A DNA stretch of 64,000 nt from Rachycentron canadum (GCA_038496675.1 CM076666.1:11649517-11713516); one strand, 5' to 3'; positions 22,905 to 38,300 are shown, numbered from the stretch's first letter. The notes: generated by a model from the letters alone, not told the origin. A program made the numbers and translations.

Positions 22905-25900
22905 GTATGTCTGAAATGACCCATTTAACATAATGTATTTCATGGGAATTACAAAATATTTCCCATAGGTTCACAACCTGTTGAGTCTAAATCATTCTGT
23001 CTTTTTGATATGTCACATAGGCCTTTTTTCACAGCAGACATTTTGACTTGGTAGGATAAGCATAGGTGTCACATATGACATCAATCACTCCTTTATAGTC
23101 AGTTGTTCAAGCAAGTTGTGACGGAGACCCATTGTGTACAAGAGCAGGACCCAGCAAATGAAGTATCCAAATAGAATTTAGTCATGATTCTTTTTATTAT
23201 TTACATGTGTGATTTTCCTATTGTGACATGTCAACATGTCTTCTATAAAAAGCACCACTTTGTGCTTTTAAGATTTTACCACTAGATGGCAGCAAAATGA
23301 AATGACTGAAATGGATGACTATCATGATGTGTTGCTGAGCATTATTTCTGTTTATTTTGTATTTTTTCTGCTTTATTTCACATGCAAAAATTTGTCTACC
23401 ACCCAGTACATACAAGCACATAAACAGAGTTCCATGAGTCCTTGAGATCCTTATAGTGTAATGACTTTGAAAAAAAAAATAAAGGCCTTGAAAATTTTGA
23501 AAATAGACATAGTTAGATGTTAGGAATACTTGAATTTATATATTCTGTACAAAAACAGATTTTTTTCTTAATTGGATATAGTATAATGGTGTGTAAACTG
23601 GTGTGGCTGTGAGTGAAATAGCTCATGACCTAAACGTTCACAATTATTAGTGTGAACGTTCCTAGTCAGCAATTTGGAGCAGATGACTGTTATTTCAGAC
23701 TTTTTAGTCACACAACCACTTAAATTAAAATATTTTATGTAATTGAATCTTGTATTGAAACTGTCTTCTTTTACCCTTTCCCTGTATCCATCTCAACCCT
23801 CTGCTGCAGAAACCAGTGAAAAAGATTCCAGACACACACGAGATCACTCTGCAGCATGGCACCAAGACAGTAAGTCTTCTTTCATCAATTAAGTGATTAT
23901 AATTGTTGCTTATGTGGTTCCGTGGAAATGTAATCAGTGATGGGGGTTTGTAATCAACCCCAGTGTTTAATTACATTATCCACACACTAAACCATCTCAT
24001 CAGTTTTTGGATTTTCAGCCAAGGTTACTTAACTTTGTGCTCAATTTATTTTAGCAGTAAGAGCAGCACAAAGTCAGTTTTGCTTGCTCTTTGGTAGCAG
24101 TGAGAAAAGTGGCAAAATTTGTTTTAGACTGGGCTGAGTTCTTATTGTCCTAGTTAGAGAGTCAATGTGCTGTCCAGATCCAGTTCTGATTACAGTTTTT
24201 AAACTGTTTAAATTTGAATAGTTTGATCATTAGTCAAGTGAAAACTTTAAATATTTAACTTGTCTTTTTCTTGCCTTTAGTGGAGGCAGCGTGACTACAC
24301 TGTCAAAAATTTCTAGCAGCAGTAACCTTCCAAAGTTGGTTTGCCTCTTTTGGATGATGATTTGAAAATTAACTGTGTTGGCTTATAGATTGTTTTTGGT
24401 TTGTAAATAAGAACTCTCTCCCCAGGTATCGGCTCTTGGTTTAGACCCCTCTGGAGCCCGTCTGGTGACTGGTGGATATGATTATGATGTTCGTTTCTGG
24501 GATTTTGCGGGGATGGATCAGGCTCTGCAGGCCTTCAGGTCCCTGCAGCCCTGTGAATGGTGAGTCCATTTCTGAGAACACAATGTGGAACATCAACACA
24601 GTTGCTTGACATGTGGTTAATTAGTTTCATGCAAACATCCAGTACACTCACTGTGCCAAAGTGTACACACAAACACACATTTGTTGAGCTTCATTGAGCC
24701 TCACTCTGTGACATCCTTTCTTTTCATTCAAAATGAGCCTTTCACAAGCAGATGTTTGAGATATGTGGGTGTTTGTGTGTCTACGTGTGTTTATTCTGTG
24801 TTTCACTGAAGCCATCATCAAAGATGTAATTCTTTTTGTTTTTGGGAACCAACAGGCTGAACTACAGCAGGCTTCACCTTATTAACAAAAATTCATGCTA
24901 CATTTAATTTGATTACAATGCGATCCAGTAGCCTGTTCGGTTTATCAACCATGTGGCCTTCATATAGAAGGCTGTGCTGTTGAGGATTATGGGTTTTTTT
25001 TCATGATTGAAAAAAGACAACCCCTGAGCTCAGTCAAACTAAAACAATGAAGACTCTGAGCATTCGGGGATATGTCATGAGCCTTTGAAGCTGCTAAAAC
25101 CTTCCAATTAAAAACAGCAGTGATGATGGCCTCACTTTCATTTCAGCAATGGAACTTTTTGCTCTGTGTATGGAAATGTTTGTGTCCCATCTACCCCATG
25201 TTGTGTTAATGCTTTTTGATATTGACCTGAATTGCTAATCTCACGCTGGTTAAGTGGTCTAGATAGTTGTTGGTCTCTTCACTTACACGCACTGCTGTGC
25301 GTTGTGGAATGATACAAGTGTTATTCAATGTATTATTGAAAACTAAACTTATGTATTGTATATATACTTGTGTGTGTGTGTATACATATGTATAGTTTCT
25401 CTCTTTTTATACCTAATTTATGTTTGAGTGTAATATATATCTATTAGCAGATATCTTTTTTTTTATCATTTTATTTTCAATTGTTTTTCATTGTGTTATT
25501 GTTTTTCCATTTCTTATTTAAAATGCCATTATGCTTTGTTATGGTTTAGTATTTTTGTTTGTTGTAGTAGATTTCAGAGACCAATCATCAGATATGCATC
25601 AGATGTTATATTGTTTTGTTCCTATAGCTACATGTATCTGGTGCTTGTTTTTTCCCTGAGCCATTTGAAGGAGGAAAAGCTTCTTATATAACAATGTCTT
25701 TAGTGCAGAAGTCTTGTAAAGTTACAGTTCACAGATGGCTTGCAGGCACAAAGAGACTCATCAGGATTTACAGTGCATTCAGAAAGTGTTGAGGCCCCAG
25801 TTTTTTCACATTATGTTGCAGCCTTATGCGAAAGTTTTTCCATTCCTCGTGAGCATCTTTTGAGATGTTTCTCACCCTTGATTGGAGTCCTCCTCTGGTA

Positions 25901-26304
25901 AATGCAATTGATTGGATATGATTTAGAAAGGCACACACCAGTCTATGTAATGTGTCACAGCTGATGACGCTTAACAGAGTAAGCTGCTTGTAAAGCTCAG
26001 AGACAGGATTGTGTCAAGGTACCGATCTAAAAAAACAATTTGGCTCTACCTACTTTTGACTCAGATGTCGTTGTCATGTGTGTCCCCTTAGTCATCAGAT
26101 CAAGTCCCTGCAGTACAGCATCACAGGTGATGTCATCCTGGTGGTTTCCGGTAATGCACAGGCCAAGGTGTTGGACCGTGATGGCTTCAATGTCATGGAG
26201 TGTGTGAAGGGAGACCAGTACATTGTGGATATGGCTAATACTAAGGTATGCCAAAGTAGTGCTAACATGTAATTGGAAATTATTAAAACTTTTCAATGTT
26301 TTAT

Positions 26305-26356
<52 letters not shown>

Positions 26357-29300
26357 TCACAACAACCACAGTTGAACAAAAGTTGTTAGCCTGTAAACTA
26401 AGATGAATATTTACAACAGACATTATTGGGTAATAATTTCATGTTCCCCATTCTTTTTCTCTTCCAAATATGTTTAACTAAACTGGAGGGTTTTTTAAAC
26501 CACCAGTTTAGCGATGTTGCCACAGTGGTTAGTACAAGGTTATTATTAGCAAATTATCAAAATAATGGCCAAAAGTGTAAAAAGAAGACCAAGAGTTGTA
26601 GTAAACTAGAATGAATCTTTAAGATATCCACAAGAGTGACACAGGCTGGATGCTCGACTCTTCTGCTCTGTCGATTAACCCTGCCAATGAATAATAGTAG
26701 CAAGGTGTAGCTATGAGCTAGTCTGTTTTTGTATGTGAGGAGAATGGTCTGTGCTGTGTGACCAGCCAGAGGCAGTCTCAGGGGGAGAGGAACACCACAT
26801 GCTTTCTGAACTGTCATGGTTCGTGCATGTACCTGCATCTACAAAGGAAGATCTTAATTAAATGTCCATGTTTGGGGTTTGCTGGGTTTAAGAAACCTGT
26901 ATTGGTGGTCACTAACCATCTGTTCCAGCTGCAGTGCATTTAGACATGGTTTATACCATCCATATGAATTACTTGAACAAGTGAAGGCCCATTGATTGCA
27001 AGTAGTGTTTTCCTGGATGTCCTACATTCTTGTCCTGCTCAGTCCCATCTGGAGCTGAAGGGAGAGTTAGGTTCAATGAAAATGCGTTTTGGCCTGCTGA
27101 CAGCGTCCCAGTCGATTAGCTTGGTCTCGTGATAATTAAATCCGTCCCTTAACTCTGTTGACAATTATTTGCCTCTAGCACATCCTACTGTGTGCAGGTT
27201 TGCCTCACAGAGGACTATATACGCATGCAGTGAGATTCACAGTCCAAAATGCAAAAGAAAAAAATTGAGAAAAGCAGTAAATTCTGACATCTGAGAAGAA
27301 TGTTTGGTATTTTTGCATTGTAATGAGTGTCATTTTCTGCCGCTAGGGGTCTCAGAATCAAAAGAATAATAAATGACAAAGTTTGGGGACATTGTGAAGT
27401 AGCATGGGATCGTGGCAGTTGTTGTCTTAACCACCGCTGCCGTCATTGCAGTCAGATACTCTGTATACACATTTATCCCTTGCCACACATCAGTATTCAC
27501 TTAGATGATCTAAACTGTTGTCAATTCATTTTTTTGTCTGTTTGGGTTTTGATTCATTAAAGCTCCATATTGTAGTCAGTTACAGAAACCTGTCTAGCCC
27601 ATGCTAAATGCACTGGTTTTTCCTATCAGGGAGGGTTATTTTTTTGGCTCAGTTTAGCATTAACATGCTTTTTTTGTTTACTATTAGTTTGAATATCAGT
27701 CTGTTTCTCTTTAGTCATTGGCGATTTGTGTTCCTAAACTGTAGAGGAAGGGGAATCAGATTTGTTTCGGAAGGTAATGGCTCCTTCACCCTAATCATGA
27801 AGCTCAATTGTTTATTTTGATGTTATTGCACAAAGCAGAGAAGCAGTTAAGTCATTCTCATCCCATTTGAGCTTTAACATCATAATATTTTATAGTGTAT
27901 TTTACCATAAAATGTAACAACTAGCAATTTTTTATTAATCTTTTTTGTCAATCTGTCATTAAACACCAAGCAGTTCTCTTTTATTGATGATTAAAGTGGT
28001 GTGTTTAAAGTATTTGACGGTGAACAGACAGGCCACTCTTCCTGGTGCACACATACCAATGTCATTTGGTTGAATTCTGCTCATGCAAGGCTCTGCTTTC
28101 TTAAGCATCCTGTCAAATAGCAGTATGTCATGTCTGAAGCCTCTTTGCAACACACTGAAGTGTTCCTCTCTGACCTGGTGGTGAGGGAGGCCTCTTGCTG
28201 GGTTATTCCACTTTGAAGTCATTTGTTATGAGTAATTCTCGGTGGGACTACTCTGAAAGAGGAAATGTCTAAAAGTTACTGGATTGCTGTTTGAAGCTGT
28301 GACACAGCCTTCTGCACAGCTTCAGAGTTCAGTGGTTCAGTTGTAAGGTGAGGCCTATGTCAAGGAAAGCCACAAGCCAAGGTTACAAAATTATCAAAAT
28401 ATAAAGGTCCTTTCCTGAAGGGAGGGTCCTTTAAGGTGAATTTAAATGAAGAAAAATAATTGGTAGCTCCCGGGAACTTTTTCATGGATCTGTAAATACA
28501 GGCCTCACAGCAATGTAGTTCACTCAATATAGCTCTACAGTAAATAGTTTCAAAAACGTAATAGCCCCCATGAAATAATTAACTGATGACCTTTTGCAAG
28601 GCAGTCTTGGCTCAAGAATTAACAGTGAAGCTGTCTTTGCACATAATTTGTGTGCAGTGAGATTGCAAAATGTCTCCATTATTTCACCTTTATTGTTTCC
28701 TCCCGGTGACCAGCTCGTATTGACAGTGGCCTGTAAATGCCCATTGAATTTGAAAACAGTTTTAGGGGAAATGACGACCCTGAATGTCTGTGATGAAGGC
28801 TGAATCCACAGTAACCCCCTTGATTTACAGGTTGTGCGCTGATTTTCTAAGCTAATCACTGGTCCACAACAATTTAGTGGCTGTTAAAAGTGTGCGTTTT
28901 GTTAATTTTCGCTTTCTTATTTTTTCAGGGCCACACAGCTATGCTGAATTGTGGCTGCTGGCATCCCAAGATTAAAGAGGAGTTCATGACCTGCTCCAAT
29001 GATGGGTGAGTTCTAAATAGTTGTATGAGCTATGATATGTAGGTAGAGACCAACTCCACTCTGTCTCTTTTTAACTACGTGGCGCTGTAAATTTTTTAAA
29101 AGAGAAACAATCACTGAAATGGCCACTAGTTGCACAAGTATATCAAATGTTTGCTATTCTTCAAGTATTAAATGTGTAATTATTTCAAAAAACTATTCAG
29201 GAAATCCACAACAGAACTTAACTTCATGAAGCAGGAGACATGCTGTGCATGTGCTCAAAAGTAATTATCAGAAATACATTATGCTACCCTGTCTTATCGA

Positions 29301-32300
29301 CATCTGTTTCTCACTGTAAACAATGAATTTAACTTATTTTGTTGCATTATTCCATATGATTTAGGATTTATAAAAAAGACTTAAGAAGGTGTACTGTACA
29401 GTGATAAACTCAAACCTCAATCTTGTAAATGTCTAATTTAATGTAATCAAATCAACATACTTTTTGTTGCTTTGCCGTCCTCTCCTTTATCACCAGCAGG
29501 GAGTCTTCTATTCCAGACTACACATCTGGAAATGGTGGCTGTACCATGCAGCTGTGCATTGATACGTGCTACATTTTGTACTGGATGTTATCCAAATGCA
29601 GCCCCTTATTTGGAGTAATTTGAAATACAGCAACACTGAAGGATACTACACACACACATAAAATCTATAATTGCAGATAACAGATAACAATGCTCTGTCC
29701 GCATCAAAAACAACACTAGACCTGTATGGCTGTAACCTTTTGCTGTGTGTATAGGTGTGTGTGGTTATTTGTGAGTGAGAGCACAGTGATGAGTCTAAGT
29801 GAGTGTGACAGGCAGCAGTGCAGGAACCCAGGGCTATCATCATTAAGTGGAAACAAGGGGCCGGCTTTGTGGGCAGGCCGCAGCCCAGTGTTTACCAGTG
29901 TTACTGCTCTCCCAGATGTGGAGGCTGGTTTATTTAGCTCTTATTGAGGCTCTGGAAATCCTCCCCTGGCACGTTAGCACTGGGTGTTGCCCCTGGCCAG
30001 CTTACAGTAAAACAGTGGAGAGGAGCGCACAGGGAGCCATTCACAGGCAGAGCAGCTGCATGTGAGGAAGTTTCACAGCAGCAGAACAGGTCATCACAGC
30101 AACCTGACTCTGAGATGGAAAGAGGCAGTGATGAAGAGAGGAAATGAGAGAGGGACTGCCTATACTGACCTACAGGTGGAGGAACTTGTCCTTCTAACCC
30201 TTCTGAAATCTCCCATGTAGCACTTTAACTGAACATAACATTAGGATTGTGCAGTGCGATACAGGGGTTACCTAGTGCAAAAGTGCTTCACTTTCTGACT
30301 TTTTGTTGCTCTCCTTGGGGGACCTACTATCCCTCAAATATCTCACTTCCTCAATCAAAAGTCTCTCTCGTTCTTTCTCAACTACAAAATGTAGTTCCCA
30401 AGGGTTTAAACAGTTGCCAGACATATAGGCCATGTTATTTAGATCCTTGTTTCTGTAATTTGGTAAAAAAATAAAGGTTGATTGTGTTTAATTTGGTCTT
30501 TAAGAATTAAATATGGAGTGGCCTCCAAAGGTCTAGGATTTTAGACTTTTGTACCCCGCTGTATGTTTGGAAGTGTGCTTCCTTGATTGGCATTCCAATC
30601 AGATTCAGAACTGGTTGTTGCCTTTAGCTAATTCCCCTTAACTCCATCAGGGTTAGCCCCAGATGTTTGGTTTCTGGCTTTAGTAGTTGCTAAAATGCCA
30701 GCCAGTGATAGCTGAGCTCAAATCATTCCTTTGTGAAAGAAAGTGATGAATAACATTACAGACAATATGTCCAAGACCCTGCTGTCCATGGATGACAACA
30801 GGGGTCTCTTACCCAAAACTGAAACATGGTCTTCAGTTAAAAAAAATTCAAATTCCACTGGCTTCTACACAGTGTGTATTTGCATTAATGAAAGCCCGAA
30901 ACAGAGCTACTGTCGCTCTTAGGATTCTGGGCATAATGTACTGAAACCCAATATACAACCTGCAGATATTCTAGGCTTTCAGTCTACACAGATTATTAAT
31001 GCTCCAGTTGTTATAAAGCATCCACGAAGCACCGTTCTGTCCTTTCTTTACTCCTCACCACTACCTCATATATGCTGCTCCATCCACTTCACTGCCATCC
31101 TTTGAATAGGTAGGGGGTCTGCAGAGGCCACACTGTAGTCAGCGGGCCTCTTGAGAATGGACCAGCAGTCGGCCAACAGTACCAGTGGGTGCCTGCTACT
31201 GGGGGCGTCTGCCTAAACATCAGACCAACATCTAAGTTTTCCCAAGTCTTTCTTCCTGCGTGAACCCAGTTAGAGAATCTTTGTTGTGTTTATTTGAATA
31301 GGTTATTAAGCATGATCACTGGACCGCCCAGCTCCTTAATTAAAGATCCCCCCCAGTTGTGAGGAATCTCATTCATAAGAACTGCCTCCCAGCCTCCTGA
31401 ATGATTTCATCAACCCAGACAGTTTTTTCTTTGAGAGGAAATGGATGAGCGGGAAGGACTGATGAAGCAGTTTAATAATGCAGCAGCAGGGTGGTAGTGA
31501 TTGCCCCTGCACACTGAGGACTGAAAAGAGCTTGAGCAGAATTGTGTGACTCAAGTCGGTCAGTGAAAAGCATTTCTGCTCAGACAGGTGTGAATGTGTC
31601 AACATTTCACATTCCTCTGTCATTCTGTTGGAGAGTTTGTGCAATTGTAGAATGGCACTGTTTTCCAGCAATATTAATGTTTGATCCAAGGGTGCCAAAT
31701 ACGTATTAAGCATAAAGCCACTTTAACTAATTCTCCACTGAAAGACTGAACACCTGTTGGAAAACTGCAGATTTGTTTCTCAGAAAGTGAAGGCAATAAG
31801 CACTGGGTCTACTCCCAGTGGAAGTATTTCTTTGACAGGCAGCTTTAATATGACTGGGACTTGTCAGCGGTTTCTAATGAACAAAATCTAATGGCATAAA
31901 AATTAAAACAAAACAAAACAAAAAAAAAAACCTACTCATACTAGCATTGTTAACAAATTATAACCAACAATGAAGAAAATGTAACATTACTGGCTTGAAG
32001 GATATGACATCACTGATTCTTGGTTTCATTTCATTTAGTTGTATAAGGAGACCGATCAAAAATTATTTTTGTGACTGAAATTTCCGCTAGTGGAGCAGAG
32101 GATAGGACCAACGGTGACTTTCTAATTGGGCCCACATGTTACTTCTATTGAGTCTTGAGACACACTTGCATGTGCACACATAAATACACACAATTTTAGG
32201 AATGTTTCCAGGAGGTTTGAATGCCAGGGATTCCCTTCGTATTGGCCCGATGTCAGGGCTGCAGCTGGACTTGGACGTGTAGCTGTATGCTAGGAGACCC

Positions 32301-35300
32301 AGAGGACAACATGGCAGGTCCTCTTACTGCTGAGGAATAAACTATTTTTCTTTGTCATGTGCTCCAATCAAACACATGATGTGATTCATGTGGCATAATA
32401 AGGAATTATCATTGGAGAGGAACACAAAAGGAAAAATCACACAAAGAAGATTCATGACATGCTGTGTGGATAAATCTTGGAAATTGGTGATTTATTTATT
32501 TTTTTTGCTTAGGAGACATTGGCACCAATTTTTTTTTTTTTTTTTTTTTTTATATATAAAGCTTTGTATAAGTCAGTGTATTTCACACTGTTCTCAAAGT
32601 TTGTATCCTGTGTGTCCTAATTGATCATTCCTGGCATGCTGATCTTATCAAGTAAGTAGGCAATCTATTTTTCAGTGTTTCAGCCCAAGGCTTGATAATG
32701 GCTTGCTTTAGATTTTTTTTTTTTTTTTTTTTTGTAGAGGGTATTTCTGGTGGATTATTAAAGGTGATCTGCATGACAGAACAGGGATGAGGAGTGAGGA
32801 GAGACACCACAAAGTGTATGTGAGCAAGCTTGGGCGATTCACACAGTTTGACACACACATCAGGTTCATCCACAGTCCAGCGCATCTCCTGTTGCCCGCC
32901 TTACAATGCAACTGTTCCATATCCTGACCAAGAACGCACATACCGTACCTTTAAGGAGAGCCTTTATTCGTCTTTTTCAATTTACAGTCTGTAGTGTGTG
33001 TAGTTTCACCTGCCTACTAAGGCCTTTTTCCTTCTTTTGCGTCCTTGCTTGAATGCCACTGTACATATGTCTCCTCCCAAATCCCTCTGTTATTTCCCCA
33101 CTTTGTCTTCTTCAGCTGGAGATGGAAGATAGAGCATCTTTTCTTCTAATCCGCTTTTCTTATAACAGAGCCCCAGTTACTCAGTCAACCAGCCATCAGG
33201 CAACACCACCTAGCTCCATTGCTGGAATTTGACCAATAAACAACCTTATACCTTATGTCTTTCTTGTCCCTCTCTCTCCTTTATCTCATGATCTGGGAAA
33301 ATGATCTTAGCAACCATCACCCCCATTGGGCTTATAACCGGACGGACAGATAAAATCTGGGGCCTCGGGAGTTGTCACTTCTTAGTTGATGTGTGAATGA
33401 GTGTGCTACCTCGTAAAGTGCACACGCATGACTGAGGATGTGTGGGTCTCATTTTTATTACATTCACCCCTCTGTCTCTGAAGCATATGAGTGGGAAAAA
33501 GGAGGCTGCTGATTGAAGGGAAAACAGGGTTGCAGGGAAGAGGAAAGGATGAAGGCATTGCCCTTGAATGTAATTTATGGTTTCTTCATGCCATGTGAAT
33601 ATTTTGACATCTCATACTCTTTCATTGTTATTACCTTCCCAAAACAACCACCTTGTCTACAACAATACAGTTTGGGAGTGCCCCACATGTCAAACTCTGG
33701 AATAAAAGTTCAATCAGGCAAAGCTGCAGTTTATTTTTAGTTATCACCTTTTTCAGTTTTTGATATTCTAATTCTAATAATAATTCTAATTTTCGCACTA
33801 ATTAACCAAAGTAGAGGACCACATATTAGAGATAATTTCCCCTCCCTACCCACTTCCAATTGTTTGTTCTGACAGGTGAGGGTGTGCAGTCTTCATTCTG
33901 TCTGCGTAGTTGGCTCCATCCTCTTGGCTCTGTCCCCCTGACAGCCAGCAATGCCATGTTTTGGAAAGAGCCCTCACGATAAATAGCATTCCAGGTTTTG
34001 TGTCCTATTCAAAAGGTTATGTTGTCTTTATTGGCTTGACAGATGTCTACATTCTTCCGTAAAATAAAATAGATGTCTGTGTGAGGCAGCAGGTGAACTA
34101 ATTTGTCACCCAGTCCGTGGTAATCACGCTTTCTTATTCACTCTTACACATATACATATATATCTGCTCATGTAAACACTTTCTGTACAATACAGAAGCC
34201 CTCATGTTGTACTGGGCAACCTCTTTTTTATATATGTGGCTTTTGCCTTTTTTTTCCCAGCAAGAGGTTTTTTGATTTATGAACAGCTTTGGTTTATGTG
34301 GATTTAAACACAACTATGCATCAAACAGAGTTTTATTTGACCCTTGCCAGTTCTCTCAAACCATATGTCTTCAGCTGGCATTTGTATCACATTGTTAGAC
34401 TTATCCAAACACAGTTGAGTGTGTGTGCCTGTGACTTTGTATCCAGCCACGGAGGAATCTTTGCCTTGCTGTTAGTAGCAGCCCTGCCTGTGTGTTTATA
34501 CTCCTGCTGACCTCATGACCCAAAGGTCCCTATCCTCACTAAAGCAAGCAGTGGGTCACAGATACATTTGGACACACTCTGTCTGGCATGAGTGTTGGTG
34601 TGTGTGTGAGAGAGGTTGGCTAAATATTTTTGTGTGTAGTCAAGTATTTCAATAAGTAAATGTGGAGCTTTTAAAGTGACGTCTGGTGCTAGTAGGCACT
34701 TAGTTTGTGCTCATAATTTTATCTGTTGTTACATTTTTTTTCATTTTATTTTTTTTAAACTTTTTTCTTCATGTATTTATGATTATTTTTTCATTACTGC
34801 AATAGCAGTGTTATTCAATTTTCAGTTTTCTTGTGAAAACATCTTTGATTTTGGAAATATTACCAACCAGTCTGGCTTTTTTCACCATTCTGAGAGCAAT
34901 ATAAAGTACTACCTCTTGTAGTACAGTATTGTCCTGATAATGCATCAGAAGGTGTTGTAAGATAGTCAGTGCTGCCTTTGTACAAACTCTGGGTTTGTGG
35001 GAAATGTTTGCATTAACTGTCAAGCCTTTATTTACTTAACTTGCATCTTTCCAGCAGCAATTTAACACATTTCTTTATTCCTGAAAAAGGCCTGTTTTCT
35101 TCACTGGACTTCAACTATTTAAATTTCAACTGTTTTTAAAAAAAAGTGTGTGTTCTCAAACTTTTGGCTGGTCATGTATATGAAAGGTTTGCATTTAAAG
35201 TCCTTGTTCTCAATGGTCCAGGTTGTGTAATGTGTTCAACAGATGTAGGAGAGAGAATCAGAATTTCATGGAAGCTTCAGACATGCCTGTCAGACTGATC

Positions 35301-38300
35301 TACTGTTCTGCTGTTTGCTAACCTCTCACCCTGCCACACATAGCTGCCTATGTTCATGTTCAAGTGTGCCCCAGTCATTGGAGCACACTGGAACATACTG
35401 CATCTCTGCATGATTTTGATTTATTATGCTGATGGAGGTGTTAATGACCAAATATGTTTTGAAGGACATATGTCATGACTGATTTGTGACAGTAAGGATA
35501 AATTAAATTCTGTCTGTCCACAGCACTGTGCGCACATGGGACTTGAACTCGGAGAAGAAGCACAAGTCTGTGTTCAAACCTCGCTCCCTTCAGGGGAAAA
35601 AGGTCACACCCACATGCTGCACCTATAGCCGTGATGGAAAGCTCATTGCAGCTGGCTGCCAAGATGGTACCATCCAGATATGGGACAGAAACCTCAGTGT
35701 GAGTCTTAAAACACCCACATACCAAGCACCACAATGTGCAAACAATGTTGTAAACATAGGGTGTCTGTTTTGTTCTGGCCTTGGGTACGGAGTCATGAGA
35801 CTCAGGTCACACGGTCACAGGCCAGAGAGGTCAGAGTTCACCAAGTCACTAACATAGCCTGTCTGACCTTTTATTGAGCCGAAAATCAAACTAACCAGGT
35901 ACTCCTGTTGAATCCAAACATAAATCCACAGCCATGTTAGAGACTCTGTGAGGCTGTACTTAGACACGTGTACTTTGACAACGTTGACACAATATAAACT
36001 GAGGCTGATGGGGAATTTTAATCTGAGGAAAAGGTAAGGAAACGGCAAAGTGATTACATGAATGTGTCTACCAAATTAAATTTAATGGCAATAAATCCAA
36101 TAGCTACTGAGACATTTTACTCAAAGCTACGACTCTCAACCGTATGGCAGTTATGGAGAAAAGGTCAGGGGATCACCAAAGCAGTGGTACAACAGACAGA
36201 ATCACCATCCCTAGACCCAAGCTGCTAGCATGACCAAAGATTGTCAAGATCAGATCAATTATGTAACTGAATTAACTGATATGTGAGTTATGTGAAAGTT
36301 GTTGAAAGGCCCAATCACAATTTCCCTTGTAGATTTTCCACTATTAGTTAATTAGGTGATTAAGTGATCAAAGTGTTCATAACATTCTTCAAGATTAACA
36401 TTGCTGAGGTAATAGTTGATCTTGGCTCCCGGGAAGCATTGCTTCCACTTATTTGGCTGTTTTCACTTGAGTTATTTGACAAATCATCACTGTGGATGAA
36501 AATGACTTCCATCCCCAGCAGGATAATGCATTTCCTCCATCTTTCTTTGAGTACAGCTTCTGAAGCACTCCAGCGTTACATCACTGATGCTTACCTCTTA
36601 GCCCATTTCTGCATGTCCACCCCCAAGTCTGTCTTATTAATCGCGGTCACAGTGACATCTCTCTGGTCAGGGTCTGGGCAGCAAATGGATATCACTTGTT
36701 ACTGTTTCCTGATGACCAACGACAGGGAAGGTTTGGTGGTTTGCTTTTTAACACATAAGACACACATCCACTAGACAGAAGGAAAAAGGAGGAAAGAACA
36801 GGTGGAGAGAGTACTGTTTCGCTTTGGGGGGTTTACAGACATCATTCTAGTATAGTATTATTTTATATCATTATTTGCTCTCTTGTAAACACTGTTTCCC
36901 AAGTTACTTACAAGGGAGTCCTAAAACACTCCACCCACATTTGAGATGGAAAAGAAAATGGATCAAAGACGACACAAAAATTATTGCTAAATAATTTCCA
37001 ACTAGTATCAGGACAATCTAGGTTTTTATAAAATTGGGCAGGAGTTTATTGTCATGAACTATCTGGAAAGAGAACAGTTTTTCCTGCCCTCTCATATTCT
37101 TTCATCTGTCCAACCCATATGTTAACACGGTTGAATGCTCCTGTTATTTCATATGAGAATTGCGACAGTAACAATTAAGCTGTAGTTAGTGAGTTGGAAC
37201 AGCCTGATTGGACAGAGGGGCTTATCCAGATTAGTCAAATGAGAAGTAGGCTACATGATAATTACTCCAACAGTCAACTTCGTAATCATAGGACATGCAA
37301 ACAATGGAGTTAGATTGGAGATTTGTTTTTCCTGGAACTATTTGCCGATTGTAAGACTGTCTGTGCCTCTATGTACCCATGTTTTATAGACCCCTGCCTC
37401 TCCTCCGCTCACCCATCATTCTACCCCTGGGCTGCTTGTAGGAGCAGGCTTCAAATGATTGGGTTAAAGCGCTCAAAATTTATTACCCCTCCTTCTCCAA
37501 ACTAAATATTTACCCTGCGTCCCATAGCAGCTTACAATAGTCTTGTCTGTTGCCTGACCACTGGAGCCTGTCTTGTCTGAATGGCTCAAGAATTTAGTTG
37601 GTGCCCTCTGCCCTAATCAGCAACCTGTGCTGCTGACTAAAATTCAGCCACAAGCCTAAAAAGGAATTGACCTCTCAATGCTTTTATTGCAACTACCTCC
37701 CCCACTCAAATGAAGCCTATCTCCTCTTGTATCGCTGCTATTACTCATGGCCAGAATATGCAGGCAGATCAATCATGATCAATCATGTACATGACCTTGA
37801 TCTAGAGCTCAGGCTGAAGAGAAGCTATTAAAGATGACACATGGTGCTCTTGAACCCTGACATTGGTTGATTGATCCTATGATGGGAGTCAAGTAGGTCT
37901 TTTTTAGTGGATTGCCACAGAGAGTGATTGCATGCTCATTCTCTGACCAGAGGGGTCGGTGCCAGAATTACTGCATGTAAATGGTTGCCAGGTAATGTGC
38001 ACTCTGTGATACTTAGTGCATTGAGGGTGCAGGCCTTCGTTCCAAAACATTACCACAGAGATCTAAGGAATGCTATGATATCATTGATGGACTTAGAGGT
38101 TTCCAGACTTCAAAGTGGGACCCCAAAAGAGGTGACTTTGTTAAACTACATGGTAGGGAGTGTTATCATGAGATAACATGGCAAACTTTCACTTGTTCGC
38201 TGCACATGCTGTGGCTTTGTCGCTGCAATTGATCCTTAATTATGAGCCAAAACAATGATCCACAAGAAGTATTAAGTTGGTTCTTTCCTTCAGCCCATCT

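Larger units (their letters stand above)
24560..28928. other. wdr70: wdr70 introns 7 and 8
   Basis: Apart from exon 8 (26092-26245), the Tc1 fragment and the TA microsatellite, this stretch is AT-rich unique sequence. No RNA gene, second gene or further element was recognised. The short ORFs in it lack splice context and protein character. Confidence 0.7.
29006..35523. other. wdr70: wdr70 intron 9 (6.5 kb)
   Basis: No coding exon was recognised. The intron holds the two T homopolymers, the possible Tc1-like end at 34840-35175, and longer unique GC-balanced stretches (about 29830-30170 and 31100-31720) that could be regulatory. ORFs such as 31369-31713 on the minus strand have no recognisable domain. 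Confidence 0.65.

Noticed and set aside
22749..22974. Minus-strand His/Ile-rich ORFs
   Set aside because: They are created by GAT repeats of wdr70 exon 5 read on the other strand.
30480..30950. Possible second Tc1-like element
   Set aside because: One phrase resembles a transposon end, but the body matched nothing I could recall and no inverted partner was found.
36364..36774. 136-codon plus ORF in wdr70 intron 10
   Set aside because: No domain, no good flanking splice sites, and sequence typical of intron. It was kept only as part of the intron description.
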